Source of the DNA: Hirudinaria manillensis
Taxonomy: Eukaryota > Annelida > Clitellata > Hirudinida > Hirudinidae
Direction of reading: 5' to 3'
Assembly: GCA_034509925.1 (NCBI GenBank)
Contig: CM067531.1
Coordinates: 10,944,319-11,008,318, forward strand
Length of the DNA: 64,000 nt
Position 1 is the first letter of the stretch; each line of letters opens with the position of its first letter. The translations under genes and the position numbers were made by a program. The notes beneath the pieces were generated by a model, which searched no databases, was not told the origin of the DNA, and worked only from the letters and a program-made list of their open reading frames with translations. Positions 1 to 11,530 of the stretch are shown here, one piece after another.

Positions 1-2840
1 AGTCTTGACGAGTGTCAGCATGCTCCTTGGGGGAAAATCAATTGCTTTCACGATGAAGATGTCGGATGTGTCTGCACTCCTAACCAGGGTTGACATTGTT
101 TTTTTTTTTGTTTTCTGCTTCTTACCTCATTTTATATTCATGTGGCTTTGTTGAATTTTTATTGTTAAGTTTTAAGTTCATGCTTTTATAAGTAAATCCA
201 ATAATGAGTTCAGTTGAGTTCAGATGTTAGTGAAATTATTATGGCTGTTCAGTTTAGAATTATTAATCTTTATTTATTCCTAGATTCTGGTCATAACGTT
301 TCTAAGACCTAACCCTAACCCTAACTTGAACGCTAACTGTTATACCAATTGTTTTTAAATTTAAAAATAAGTTAGTTTATTATGTAAAAGATTAGACGCA
401 CAATTGGCTTAATAACTGAATTTCACATTTCTTAAATGAATTTGAGCAGACCAATGCAATTCCTCGAGGCATAGGATTATTCCTCTGGACGGGAACCATT
501 CAGGCGTTGGTATTGTTGAGGTTCAGAACGACGAGGGGGTTTGGGGTGCGGTTTGTGATGACCATTGGGACGACCACGATGCCATCACTTTTTGTAAATG
601 TCTCGGTTACGAGGAGTTAGTGATTTTGATTTCGTATGAAACATTTTGTTACGAGTTTCGACAACTCGACCTTTGTTTGCGTGGCAGTACGTCATCATTT
701 CGGGCCTTATCCGTGGGTCGACCGTTGGCCACGTTAACGAACTACAATGGTTCGTTCCTTTACGACGAGGTTCATTGTCCGCAAGAAGACAGTTTATTCA
801 CGAGGAATCTCTGGGATTGCGAGACCAAAGCGAACCGTCCTTCGAAATGTGACATCCGCAGTGAATTAGCGTTGGTGCAGTGTGACAGGAACGGAGCACA
901 TCTGCCTGGCGAAGGTACTGTGCTGATGTCAGGGATATGATGGTCTAAAATTAATAATTTATAATTTGCTTAAAAATTCAAAGAGCCAGACAGGATAAAC
1001 ACGACAGTTTCGTGTGATGGAATCAACCTGGTCGTATGCATTCAACCTCTCTTTGAATTCGATGTCCAATCGGCCATACTTGCCATCCATCCTTCGTGCA
1101 AGGATGCGATGTTGATGGATTATGATCACAATTTTGGCTTCTGTTACAACATTAACTTGATAGAATGTCAACCCACTGAAGGCAACGAGGTAATTCTCAA
1201 GCCCTTTGGTTATATATATATATATATATAGATATATAGATATTAGCATTCGTAGACTGTTTATTATTATTATTATTTAACATTTACATGAAGGTTGTTA
1301 AAGGCTTAAAGAATTATTGCTACGACATCTCGTTAGACGTACCAAACAATCTCTTCTTTCTCGGAGGTCTCACCAAGCGAGGTTGTTGTTCTGTAAAGAA
1401 GTCCTTGCAGGTGGAGGCCGTCTTTACCGCCTCTAATTCATCTACTGATGAAGCTAAGAGAGAAGAAAATTCGTTTGTATCCGAAGGGTTAAAACCCAAG
1501 TTGTCCATACCCTGCTTTAGGAGCGATTCGTCAAAGCACGGACTCGAGATGGCGAGAGGTGAGGTCGTTGATAGAGGTTCGACGATTCATTGCAAGGTGG
1601 TTGCCGACGTTTGGGACGACGACCTCCAACTGGTCGTCAAGAACTGCAAGTTCTTGTCTCTTTCGAAAGGAGCCGATGCTGCTCACGTCGTCTCCTATAC
1701 CTTCATTGAAGACAAGTTCGTTTGTTTCTCTTTTGTCTCTATTAATGACTTGGGCATTCGTAGGAGGCCTGGCTAAGTTCAAAGTTCATGCAGGTGCGTG
1801 GTGACCGACCTACTGAACGTGAAGCTCTTCAATGGCGGCAAGCACCTGTGGGGTTTGAGTTTCTACCTCCCAAAGTTTGAGTCCGTGGACGAGATCTCCT
1901 TGACTTGTGACGTGTTTCTTTGTGACCTCAAAAGAGACGGAAAGCAACTCTGCGATCGGTCGTGCAATGTCAACAACTTCTATGGAAACGAAGACGACAA
2001 TCACCATGACAACAACGACAACAACAACAACACGACGACGACGGCGGCTCCCTTTGACAGCCACACTTCCCCAATATCGTTGAAGGAGACCATGAAAATC
2101 GTGGCGGAAGAGGCTACCTATGGATTACATTCCAACGTTGATTTCGTGGACATTGAGAAATTGAAGAAGAAAACACAAAATGGATTCCTTGTTCCTCCGA
2201 ACAGAAGAAGAAGAAGAGAGAGACGTGGTGGTGGTGGTGGTGGTAGTGGTAGTGGTGGTAGTGGTAGTGGTGGTAGTGGTGGTGGTGGTAGGAACGTCTC
2301 TGGGCACGTCATTGGGGTTGTCAGCGAGTCCATCGTGGTCAAGGATACTGGGGAAGGACCAGTCATTCTCGGGAGTGGAATTGTCGTTATCGGTGATGAT
2401 AATAGTTGTTTCTTAAATTCTTCTAATTTCATTTCAAGCCAAATCTAAGACTTTAAAATAAGGTGGATGTTAATGAATCACTGAAAAGGACATAATTTAT
2501 AAAATAATAAAAAACAATTTGTAAAATAATAAAAAACATAACTTATAAAATAATAAAAAACATAATTTATAATTAAGACATAATTTATAAAATAATAAAA
2601 ATAATAATAAAGTATTAATTTATTAACATCTTTATTAACAATTAATATTAACATTTATTAATTTTTTAATCTTTTTTTTGTTAGCTTTTGTTTGTGCAGT
2701 GAATCATTTTACTTTCAGAGAAGCCCTTATTGCAGAACACGGAGAATACGTTGACTGCTGTCGCTCCTCAAGCGATTGTCGTCGCTGTCGCCTGCTTTTC
2801 CACGTTCGCGATCATCATCAGGAGGCGTTGGAAAAGATAG
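1..2840 (+). CDS. SRCR-ZP domain transmembrane receptor (3' part)
   Basis: Exons as read: <1-88, 450-914, 1008-1189, 1294-1715, 1794-2392, 2719-2840; all joins keep phase. The first exon holds the end of one SRCR domain (SLDECQHAPWGK, then HDEDVGCVC). Exon 2 holds a complete SRCR (RIIPLDG, WGAVCDDHW, FCKCLGY, DEVHCP, LWDC, LVQCD). Exons 3-5 hold a ZP module: the ZP-N half starts at VSCDGINLVV, and the ZP-C half ends with SFYLPKF, the paired-Cys stretch LTCDVFLC and CDRSC. After ZP-C come an Arg cluster (NRRRRRERR), a Gly/Ser run and a C-terminal membrane helix (PQAIVVAVACFSTFAIII) with a short basic tail RRRWKR. This is the DMBT1-like architecture: type I surface or secreted-after-cleavage protein. 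ZP proteins are usually cut by furin-type proteases before the membrane segment, and the Arg cluster sits in the right place. The 5' end lies outside the window, so ligand and exact orthology are unknown. Confidence 0.85.
2222..2292 (+). repeat. GGT/AGT triplet run coding for Gly/Ser linker
   Basis: A run of GGT and AGT triplets lies inside exon 5 of the SRCR-ZP gene, directly after the Arg-rich putative protease site. It encodes about 23 Gly/Ser residues between the ZP module and the membrane segment and is likely to vary in length between alleles. Confidence 0.85.
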
Positions 2841-3408
2841 GACATGATTTGAGCTGAGCGATGTTCACTATGTTGCTATTAAGATTGAGTTTAATAATTA
2901 GTTATAGTACTCCCAGGGTGGTCCTGTGCTTTATGTGTAAGAGATGTGTTCATGTTTTGATACATATATAATGTATATTATACATGTGATGTATAAGATG
3001 TGAAGCACTCATACATGTATACATACATGTATGAATGTGTATACATCTTCAAGAGAGATTGAAGACCTGCTTTTGGTTCTCAAAGTGTTTTTTGTTTAAA
3101 TCAATCAATTCAATTAAGTTTTCTTTTTTGGATTTGAGAGCGATTGGAATGATACTTTTCCGAGAGGTTTGTTTACCAGTTCAGCTGGAACAGTACAGCT
3201 ATCCCCACTGAAACAGTACAACTATCCCAACTGAAAAGGTACAACTATCCCAAGCGGTGTAAGAGCGGTGTGCAGATTGGTCGAATGGCAGCCGATGGTG
3301 GTGGTGGTGGCAACTAATAGCGAAGTGGTGTGTCGTGTCGTTCGTCCATCATGCTTCGCCATGGAGCTCGTATAGGCGATGCTATTGATTTAAAAGATCT
3401 ATAAATCA

Positions 3409-3444
<36 letters not shown>

Positions 3445-4521
3445 GTAATAATAATGGTAATAATAGTAATAATCGGATGAGCTTCTGCTTGCTTCAGAAG
3501 GGACCGTGGAAGTCAGTCACCCTTTCCATTGTGGGCATTTTAAGCGCTATAAAATAAGCATGTAAAAGACAATTGTGTGTCAGGACCAGTCGTTGTAGGG
3601 AGTGTAAAGTGGGTGCTTTCCTATGAAATGTGTGTTAAACTTAAGATGGGTTTCTGTCGGCAGGTGCCATATCCCAGTTGTGACCGTGATCTATTCACTA
3701 ATAAATACACTCAGTTTATAACAGGTAAGTTAAGTCAGCACACAAATCTTAAACAAGATTAAATGTTAGTGAATTAAATTTTGATTTAGGGATTTTGCGA
3801 TTTTTTTTCTGAGGCATAGTAGATGGCGAGTGAGCAGTCGGTGGGTGGAACGCCAAGGGGACTCAGGGGGCTGTAGGGTGCTGCTTGATACTAACACAGA
3901 AACTAGGACGGGCAGCCGGTGGTCGTGAGCGCAAATTTTGGCATTTTACTCCAGGTAAGGTTGCCGTCTTTGGCCCGAACTTTCATGAAGTAGCCAGCCC
4001 TGGTCCATACCATCTTTGCCATCTAGGGAGAGACAAATATTCTCAAAGATTTGTGGCATTCGAAGGAATGCTTCAGAGGATGATTGTCATGTCTTTTGAG
4101 CTGTTTCAGTTTGAGCTTAGATGGGACGCATTTCAGACAGTGTCTTACAAGACTTGACCATCTGGCCCTATTGAGTGAGTTGAGATATTTATTTTCAAGT
4201 CTGTTTCATATTTTTCTTATTTGATTTGATTTTTGTCGAATAAAAGTCTCTGAAGTCTGTTCACTTGAATTCATTTCTGCGTAGTATGGACTTTTGCCAA
4301 TTTTCTGCTAAGGCTATTGCAAAATTAATAATCAATTATTTTTTTTACAATATTTGTTATAATTTTAAATCTACAATCTTGAAAATCACTTATTAAATTA
4401 AGTCGGGCAGTTTCCATGGTAGCAAGTTTGTCTCTATTAGAAGTGTTTTGGTTTCGTTACAATCGTTTCTACTTATCCAAACGGACATATTGTTATATGA
4501 TTATTTGTGAAAACGTAAGAA
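2841..4521. other. Intergenic: 3' UTR, short repeats, no gene recognised
   Basis: Between the SRCR-ZP stop and the ARMC3 start I see no conserved coding exon. The stretch holds an imperfect tandem repeat of about 23 bp around 3186-3252 (ACAGTACAACTATCCC type), a GGT run near 3298 and a TAA microsatellite at 3412-3472. AATAAA-like hexamers occur near 3699 and 4238. Open frames at 3577-3762 and 3885-4157 have no recognisable protein. Confidence 0.6.
3412..3472. repeat. (TAA)n microsatellite
   Basis: Run of TAA triplets with a few TAG/TGG interruptions, intergenic. Confidence 0.9.
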
Positions 4522-6967
4522 ATGAAGAAAGTTAAAACTAAGGTCTGTTTTAGTTTTAGTTGATATTTCATAATTTGATCAAACCCAAGTGACCAGAATT
4601 ATGTTGAACGCTTAAGGCAGAAGGAACACCAGACACTGGGCAGTTGTCGAGTACCATTCTGTTATTGAACAGCACTCATGATTATGAAATCAGTAACGCT
4701 TGCGTAACTCTTTACCAGTTCGCAGAAAAAAGTAAATGAGCTTGATGATCATTCTAAAGAAATATATATACATATATTCGATAATTATTCGCAGGTGAAG
4801 AGAATAAACTAGTTTTATTAAATACAGAAAATTGTTTGAAGAAATTGTTAGAACATCTTCATAACGAATGTTTAAGTGTTAAGAGATTTTCTTGCATGGT
4901 TTTGGCCAGTTTGAGTTTGAATGGTGAGTCAATTTAAGAACAATTTCATGAATGAATTTCATAAATTTGAGATTGAATTCTTAGCAAGTGTCCGAAAGGA
5001 AATAAGAAAATCAAAACGGCTTCTTGAGAGACTTTTAAGTTTCATCAAATGCGAAGGTCATCAATTTTTCTTTTACATCCAGAGTTATTAGTTAACCTAA
5101 TTGCTGTTGATGAAATAGTGCATCTTTTCTTTCATGCAGGGCAAACCTATTGATATTTTTGTAATTTTTACAACTTCATTATGTTAAAATTGAAGAGAAT
5201 CTTTCATAAATCATTTTGTTTTGACAAAAACTTCTATGACATTTTTTAAATCTCAAACTTTAACAATGCAATTATAGAACTTTTAATTTCAAATGATTTT
5301 CATAATACAAAAATGAAATAAACCTCATAACTTTTGAAAATTATCAGATGATAATGTCTTGAAAGAAAACACATTGTTGTTGCTATCATCTCTTGCAAAT
5401 GAATTCAGTTGGAAGGTATCCATTTGTGACAAAGGAGGATTAGTTCTCCTTCTTGATTGTCTTCAATCAGAAGATCCTGACATCGTCAAAAATGCTCTCC
5501 AAACATTGGCGCTTGTTCTTCAGGTAGGAAAAATTATTCCTTCAAAAATGAACTTTATGAATCACCTCAACCTCTTAATTTTCTGTTTTATATGATTTTA
5601 TTTATATGAATTAGTGAGTGATTCGATAATGATTTTCTTGAATTTACAATTATCTTTTACCACCTTTAGTATTTCAATGCAAAGACTGCCTTATATTCAT
5701 GCAACAACATTCAGTACATGTTTGGTCTCATGTTCTCAGAACATACCATCATCAAGCAATTGGTCATAACTGTCTTCATACAGGCTGTCGAATATGGTAC
5801 AGAATAGATGTTTTAGGTTTTGGCTCTGTATAATAAATAATAATAATTGCACATAATAATTCATAATTTTGGAATCAAATAAACATTTTGGTTCATTATC
5901 CAAAAAAGCCAATTTAAAAAGTCACAGGAGGTAAGAAAAAAAACAAACTGTATATTCATATTGGATCTCATTAACTTCAGCTCCCATGCAAATAATGATG
6001 GGAATGAGAGGCATCATGGAAATGATATTAGGTTGCCTGGCGTGCAATCCTGATGGAGAGACACTGCCGCACGTCCTTCACCTTCTGTCCAAATGTCTTT
6101 GCATCCCAAACATGCTTGAAGTTCGTTTAAAATATTATTTTTGAAAAATTGGTTTAAAAAATTATTTGTTTATTTTTTCTTTATTTTGTATGAAAATTGA
6201 TTGTAATAAAAATAATTTGTTACAAAGAGGTTAAATTTTCTTCATGTTGCAATTAAATAATGATAATATTAAGTGTATTTATAAAGTTCCAAAGCATATG
6301 GAGCACTTAAACCTTTTATATATTGATATCTTCCAAAAGTGCTATATTATGCTTTTGTCATCTCTTGCTGGAAGGAAGCTTCACATTTTTAAAGACCAAG
6401 ACCAAGTTTAATGAAAACAATGAAACAATCTTTCCTGAAATTGATCCAAAATTGAGCCGATTTCTGCATTGATTTGCACTGCAATTAAGCATTTATTAAT
6501 TTGTTTTAAATTTCTTTATGGTTTTCCAGGAATTTTGTTCTGTTTGTGGGACCGAGTCCCTGCTGTGTCTTCTGAGACCAAACATCAAAAACAAAGAGGA
6601 ACCGACCGATGAAAAGAAACCTGATAAAAAGACTCCTCCTTCCAAAACCAAGAAGGAAAAAGAACATGGTATCTCAGAAATAAATTATTGGTTATAAATA
6701 AATAAATAAATTAATTAATTAATTAATTAAAAGTGTTGTTATTAATGATGCAACATCTCAATGGAGTTTTTCTTTTTGTCATGGATTTTTATTGAATATT
6801 TCGAATATTTCCATAGAAACTGAAACGAAAATATTGAAAAATGAATTCAGTTTGATTCAAGTCCAAGACTTAACTGACAGCATTTTTGAATGTCTGCAGA
6901 GAATTGCAATGCAACGTGAGTCACTTATTTATTAAAATTACCAAAATGCACCATGGGGAAATTGCAA

Positions 6968-7001
<34 letters not shown>

Positions 7002-10000
7002 TTACAATAATAATAATAACAACAACAACAATAATGATAATAATAATAACAACAACAACAACAATACTAATAATAACTATAATCATCATATTCACCAAAA
7101 GTCTAACATAACTCATTCTCTTTCAGCCAAGTTCTACAGGGCTCTGCAAAGAGACAACATCGATGACCTTCTCTTAACTTTCCTTCCAAACATCGAAACT
7201 TCGGGGAAAAACCTGACATCGTTTTTCAATCTCCTTGGTGTCTTGTGTTACTACATCAAGAGTCGTCTGTATTTTGGAGAGAGGAGTGAGTGATGTTATG
7301 TTGTCTTTGTTGAAATATTATTCTTTGGATTTGGTCGATTGGTTTTACTTTGGGGCAATTTAATTCTTGTTCAGTTTTTTCCTTATTTATTTTTATGTTG
7401 TTTTATGTTGTAAAACAAACTATATTCTGTTATATGTTATTGGAATGTAATATTATTGCATCATAAAAACATTCTTTATTTGGAAATACAGTCACAGCTC
7501 GCTACTATGCCACTTTAGCTCGGTCCCGACGAGTGGCATAGTAGTGAGACTTGATTGTATTTGATGAATTCTTGGTGGACCCGAACAAATCTGTGTATCT
7601 GTTTGACAAATCCTCTTTTGGTTCATCTTTTGCTTAAATTGAGATATTTTAAATTATTTGATCAAACAGGTAAATAAATTATTTTCAGCTGAAATTTTGT
7701 TCAAATTGATATCATCTTTGATGCCAAGCAACGATCCAGACCTTCTTAAAGCGATATCGTTTTTCATGACCAATTTATCGTATGATTGCCAAAAATGCTG
7801 CAGGTGAGACAAGACATATATACTGGTTATTATAATTGTAAATTGTAAAATTTAAAGTTCAGTAAATTTATCTTTTCACTGATTTTTTAATTATTTTGAA
7901 AAGGCTCAGAATATCAAATTGAACAAATGATAACTTATTGATCTGATCAGGTTAATGGCAACGTATGATGTAGCACCAATAGTTATTAATTTGCTAAAAA
8001 GTTCAAGTGAAGAGGTTTTGTTGGACGCCTGCAGCCTGATTTGTAACCTCTCGTCTTGCTTTGAGTCTCGCTTGAATGTCATTTCTAATGATGTCGTAAC
8101 GCTTTTGGTCAGACTGCTTAAAAGCCAGTTAGTTAAAGCATTGTTATTTGTTATTTGAAAAATATTTCTGTTTTTGTAATGTAACAATCAAAGCATAAAA
8201 TAATTAATTGCTTTTCTCTCGATAAAATGTCTCAATTTTTATCGCCAATTTTTATTTTCAATTATCCTTGATTTGCTTTCCAATTATTCAATTGCATCAA
8301 ATACGAGGAATAAGTGTTCACCTTCAATCCATGTGATGATTCCACGTTTTTAGACTTTTGCCATGCAACATACCATCGTTGGTACCAGAAGTGCAAAGCA
8401 ACTTGGAACCTCAAAATGATAAGGACACAAATAATCAGGACCCTAGCAACCAGAGTCCCAATACTCAGGACCCTAGCAACCAGAACCCTAATACTCAGGA
8501 CCCCAACAATCAGAACAAGTAAATGTTTGTTGTTATTTTCATTTATTACATTTGTGTTATTTTGTCTCATTAATTTGTTATGTTTTCGCTTTATTTTTAA
8601 ATTTATTACATAATTCCAGTAATTTGTTTCTTATTTTACCAAATAAAAATAAATATTTTTAAACAATACACTTGAATATTAAATGCCAATTAATTATGAT
8701 AATTTTAATATATTTTCCTAGCACTTTTGATGGACCTCCTTTTCAAGAATCTGCTGCTCTCATTGAGAAAATATTGTTGGCTCTTGCTTGTCTCTCGCTC
8801 GATCAGAACGTCCGAAATCAGGTCGAGAAGTCGTGAACATGATTTCTGATTTAACTAAATTATCATATTTTTAAATATTTTTAATTTATACATATTTTAC
8901 GGTTTTGCACTTTCACAGATTTTAGAGACCGATGCATTGAAAGACATTGTTTCCCTCGTGAACTTCAGTCATTTGAAGGTTCAAAAAGCAGCCTCGTTCC
9001 TCATTTTAAAAATGGCCGACAATGAAGAGACTGCTGAGAAAATCTATAATTTATGGTTTGCTTTGAGTTTTCTTTTCTTTTCTTTTCTTTTATTTATTTG
9101 TTGTGTAATTGAACGATCTGCTCATCTGTTTAAAACCATTTGGAGTTATAAATGATAAATATCTTCAAAGATTAAAATAATGTCTGTTTAGATAACTGCA
9201 ATTATAGATTTTATTTTGTATTTTTAAATATGTCCGATTAAATTCAGCAGACGAGTTACCATCTGCTGATATTATTTATGATGTTATTTATGATTTATTT
9301 TTATTTTAATTTGCTTTCATTTTTCACCTTTCAAGTAATTTAATTCTTTTTGAATTTTAATTTTACAGCAGCAATTTACAAACTTCATTGTCCCTTTACC
9401 ACATCATATTAAATGAGCCATGCATATTAATTAATTAATTTATTTATTTATTTAAGTATTTGTTACAATTGCTTTGACTTATGTTATTAACCAATAAACA
9501 CGTTCCAGTGGAATGCACATGCTTTATGAAATCCAACAATCAAGAAGCAGAAGCAACGAACTTTCAGAACGTGCTTTGGATCAAATGTATAACTTCAAAC
9601 TTGTTGAGAAATTTACATTTCAGGGATTTTTGTGTAAGTTTCATATATTTGTTCATAAATTCTTGAATATGAATATGAAGAGATTGTAAAAAGTTTGATG
9701 ATTCCTGTACAATTTTAAACTTTTAATTTAATTTTTTTTTCCTTTTTAATTTTAACCACCAGCTTATGAAGATGAAATTAAAGATGGTTTTTATGATGTT
9801 GGACAAATTAATTGTCAAAAAGTTCCTTTGAATGTTGTGAAACCCATTGAAAATTATTTGCATGAAAGTATAAATAACAGATGGAGACCTGTCTTTGTTG
9901 TTAACCCAACACCACCAAAGTAAGAAATTTGTCGAATTTTGAAAGAAACAAACTTTATGTTAGTCTGATTAAAATTATGAAATATGAATAAAATGAAAAT

Positions 10001-11530
10001 TATTATTTTAATCCACTACAGAAATGTAATTGATAAATCGCTTGAAAATGCAGAGAAGACATCTGTAACGTCTAAAACAAGTCTTAATGGAGGGCAAAAA
10101 AATATTACAAACAAGAAGTAATATTCAACATCAAATCCAACATAAAATCATTTTCAAATTCTATTAATTTTGATTAAATAAAATTTTAATATAATTTTAA
10201 TTAAATTAATTAAATTTTAATTAAATTATATTGCAATTACATTTAAATCAGGAAAAGACCATCAAAAAAGTCGGATGCATCAGTTCTGCAAAATGGAAAA
10301 GCTGCACTCACACCTGAAGTTGAATTTGAAGTTCAATCAAAACTTCCTAACGTCCCCGATGACCCCGAATTGTTTGAATTGATCGAAAAGTGTCGCAATG
10401 AAATAGTTGGTTTGCCAACAACAAAACATCAAGTTGTTGCTCTTGCACGGTTTGGGATTGTTTACGTTTGGCAACTGATGTAGCAAATGATATGATGATT
10501 GTATGCTGATCCATGTATATCTGTATATCTACTTATTAAGTCAGAAACTATTTTGGTCATCATTAGTATTCATCCAACCTTTCCTATTACCATTGAATTT
10601 GCCAACTCCTGATACACATTATTGCACCATTACATCATTGCTTATTTTCTTGCAAATATCTTCAGCACAAATTGATCACACTAAAATTACAAACTCCCGT
10701 GCATTATAAACTATTTGCCTATCCAAAAGGATTAAAGATGCACCCAAATTTCAATGCTAATCATTACTAGGAACTTTAGTTAATGGGAAGAGTTGAAGTT
10801 CTTAACTGTTTATGACTGACAGTTGTTCCTCTGAAGTTCAACTCAGACATTGAAGTGATGGACAATTATTTTGTTAATGTTTTAGATTGGTATCTGAAAC
10901 AATGGGTGGTCAAATCGTGAAGCAATATCTTGATGGTTTTGAGTGGGAGAACCACCTCAAAGACCTAATGCAACAAAGTAACTTGGTTCCACTCGGAAAA
11001 GTAAAATGGGGAATCCACTTTCACAGGGCTCTGCTGTTCAAAGTTTGTTGTTGTCCATTTCAGCCATTTGAATAATTTGTTTTAATCACTTTATTAAAAT
11101 TATTGCCTTGTTTTGGTGTTGAAGGTCCTTGCAGATCGCATAAAAGTGCCCTGTTGTTTGAGAAGGATGGAGTTTAACAGGGGCTTTGTTGAAGTTACTT
11201 TGATGGAGGAAGCAATCCTGTTCTCACCGGTATTTTTTGCTTGAATTATTATTGATTAGGACCTATTTGCATATATTACATCAATGTATTTTCAATCATT
11301 TTCAAGCAAAATTAAAAATTGTTACAAGGTCAATATATGATATTTAAGCTTGAAAAACTTAATGCCAGTTCTTGTTAAATAAAAAACTGTGACATGCAAT
11401 CCAAACGCAGGACACTCAAAGGCAAATCGAGCAACTTGTCCCAGAGAGGTTCATTGTGGATGTTGTTTTTCAGCCAGGACGCCTCATTCCTGTTGACTCT
11501 TGTGAGGCCAAATCATACACTTCCTTATAA
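4522..11530 (+). CDS. ARMC3: ARMC3, armadillo-repeat protein with EDR1 domain
   Basis: 22 coding exons: 4522-4542, 4617-4731, 4795-4923, 4985-5056, 5348-5523, 5670-5796, 5981-6120, 6530-6668, 6817-6915, 7127-7285, 7689-7803, 7951-8127, 8354-8518, 8722-8821, 8919-9055, 9509-9633, 9763-9919, 10022-10117, 10252-10449, 10886-11042, 11125-11229, 11411-11530. All phases agree, giving 942 aa (vertebrate ARMC3 about 870). Recognised from the N-terminal repeat (NACVTLYQFAEKSEENK), the DGFYDVGQIN segment and the C-terminal EDR1-type domain (about residue 790 on: ETMGGQIV, GFEWENHLKDL, HFHRALLFK, LADRIKVPCCL, FIVDVVFQPGRLIPV). The middle is an armadillo solenoid, strongly diverged. A Lys/Glu/Pro-rich insert lies in exon 8 and an Asn/Pro/Gln repeat in exon 13. 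The first exon has only 21 coding bases (MKKVKTK), the least certain part. In vertebrates the protein is linked to sperm and ciliated cells; function here is inferred. Confidence 0.9.
6970..7085. repeat. (AAT/AAC)n microsatellite in ARMC3 intron
   Basis: AT-rich trinucleotide tract of AAT and AAC units, about 115 bp, in the intron before exon 10. It makes Asn-rich or Ile/Val-rich false frames. Confidence 0.9.
7487..7559. mobile_element. Probable pogo/Tigger-type MITE (73 bp, palindromic)
   Basis: The two ends, TACAGTCACAGCTCGCTACT... and the complement of ...AGTGAGACTTGATTGTA, pair over roughly 28 bp with a few mismatches (perfect over CTACTATGCCACT). They enclose a short GC-richer loop with CGGTCCCGACG. 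A start of TA-CAGT and the CTCGCTA motif resemble pogo/Tigger inverted ends with TA target sites. It lies in the ARMC3 intron between 7285 and 7689. Family assignment is by resemblance only. Confidence 0.55.

Noticed and set aside
308..335. Short CCTAACCCTAACCCTAAC tract as a chromosome end
   Set aside because: Only about three units, within an intron of the SRCR-ZP gene; an interstitial telomere-like trace at most.
2125..2432. Poly-Thr and poly-Pro frames on the - strand, poly-Val on the + strand
   Set aside because: Reverse or shifted reads of the GGT run in the SRCR-ZP exon.
3885..4157. 90-codon frame upstream of ARMC3
   Set aside because: No homology recognised and ARMC3 is complete without it; kept as intergenic.
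9369..9430. Possible ARMC3 exon after a good acceptor
   Set aside because: No usable donor before the stop, and joining 9055 directly to 9509 restores the conserved YNLCGMHMLYEI stretch in phase.
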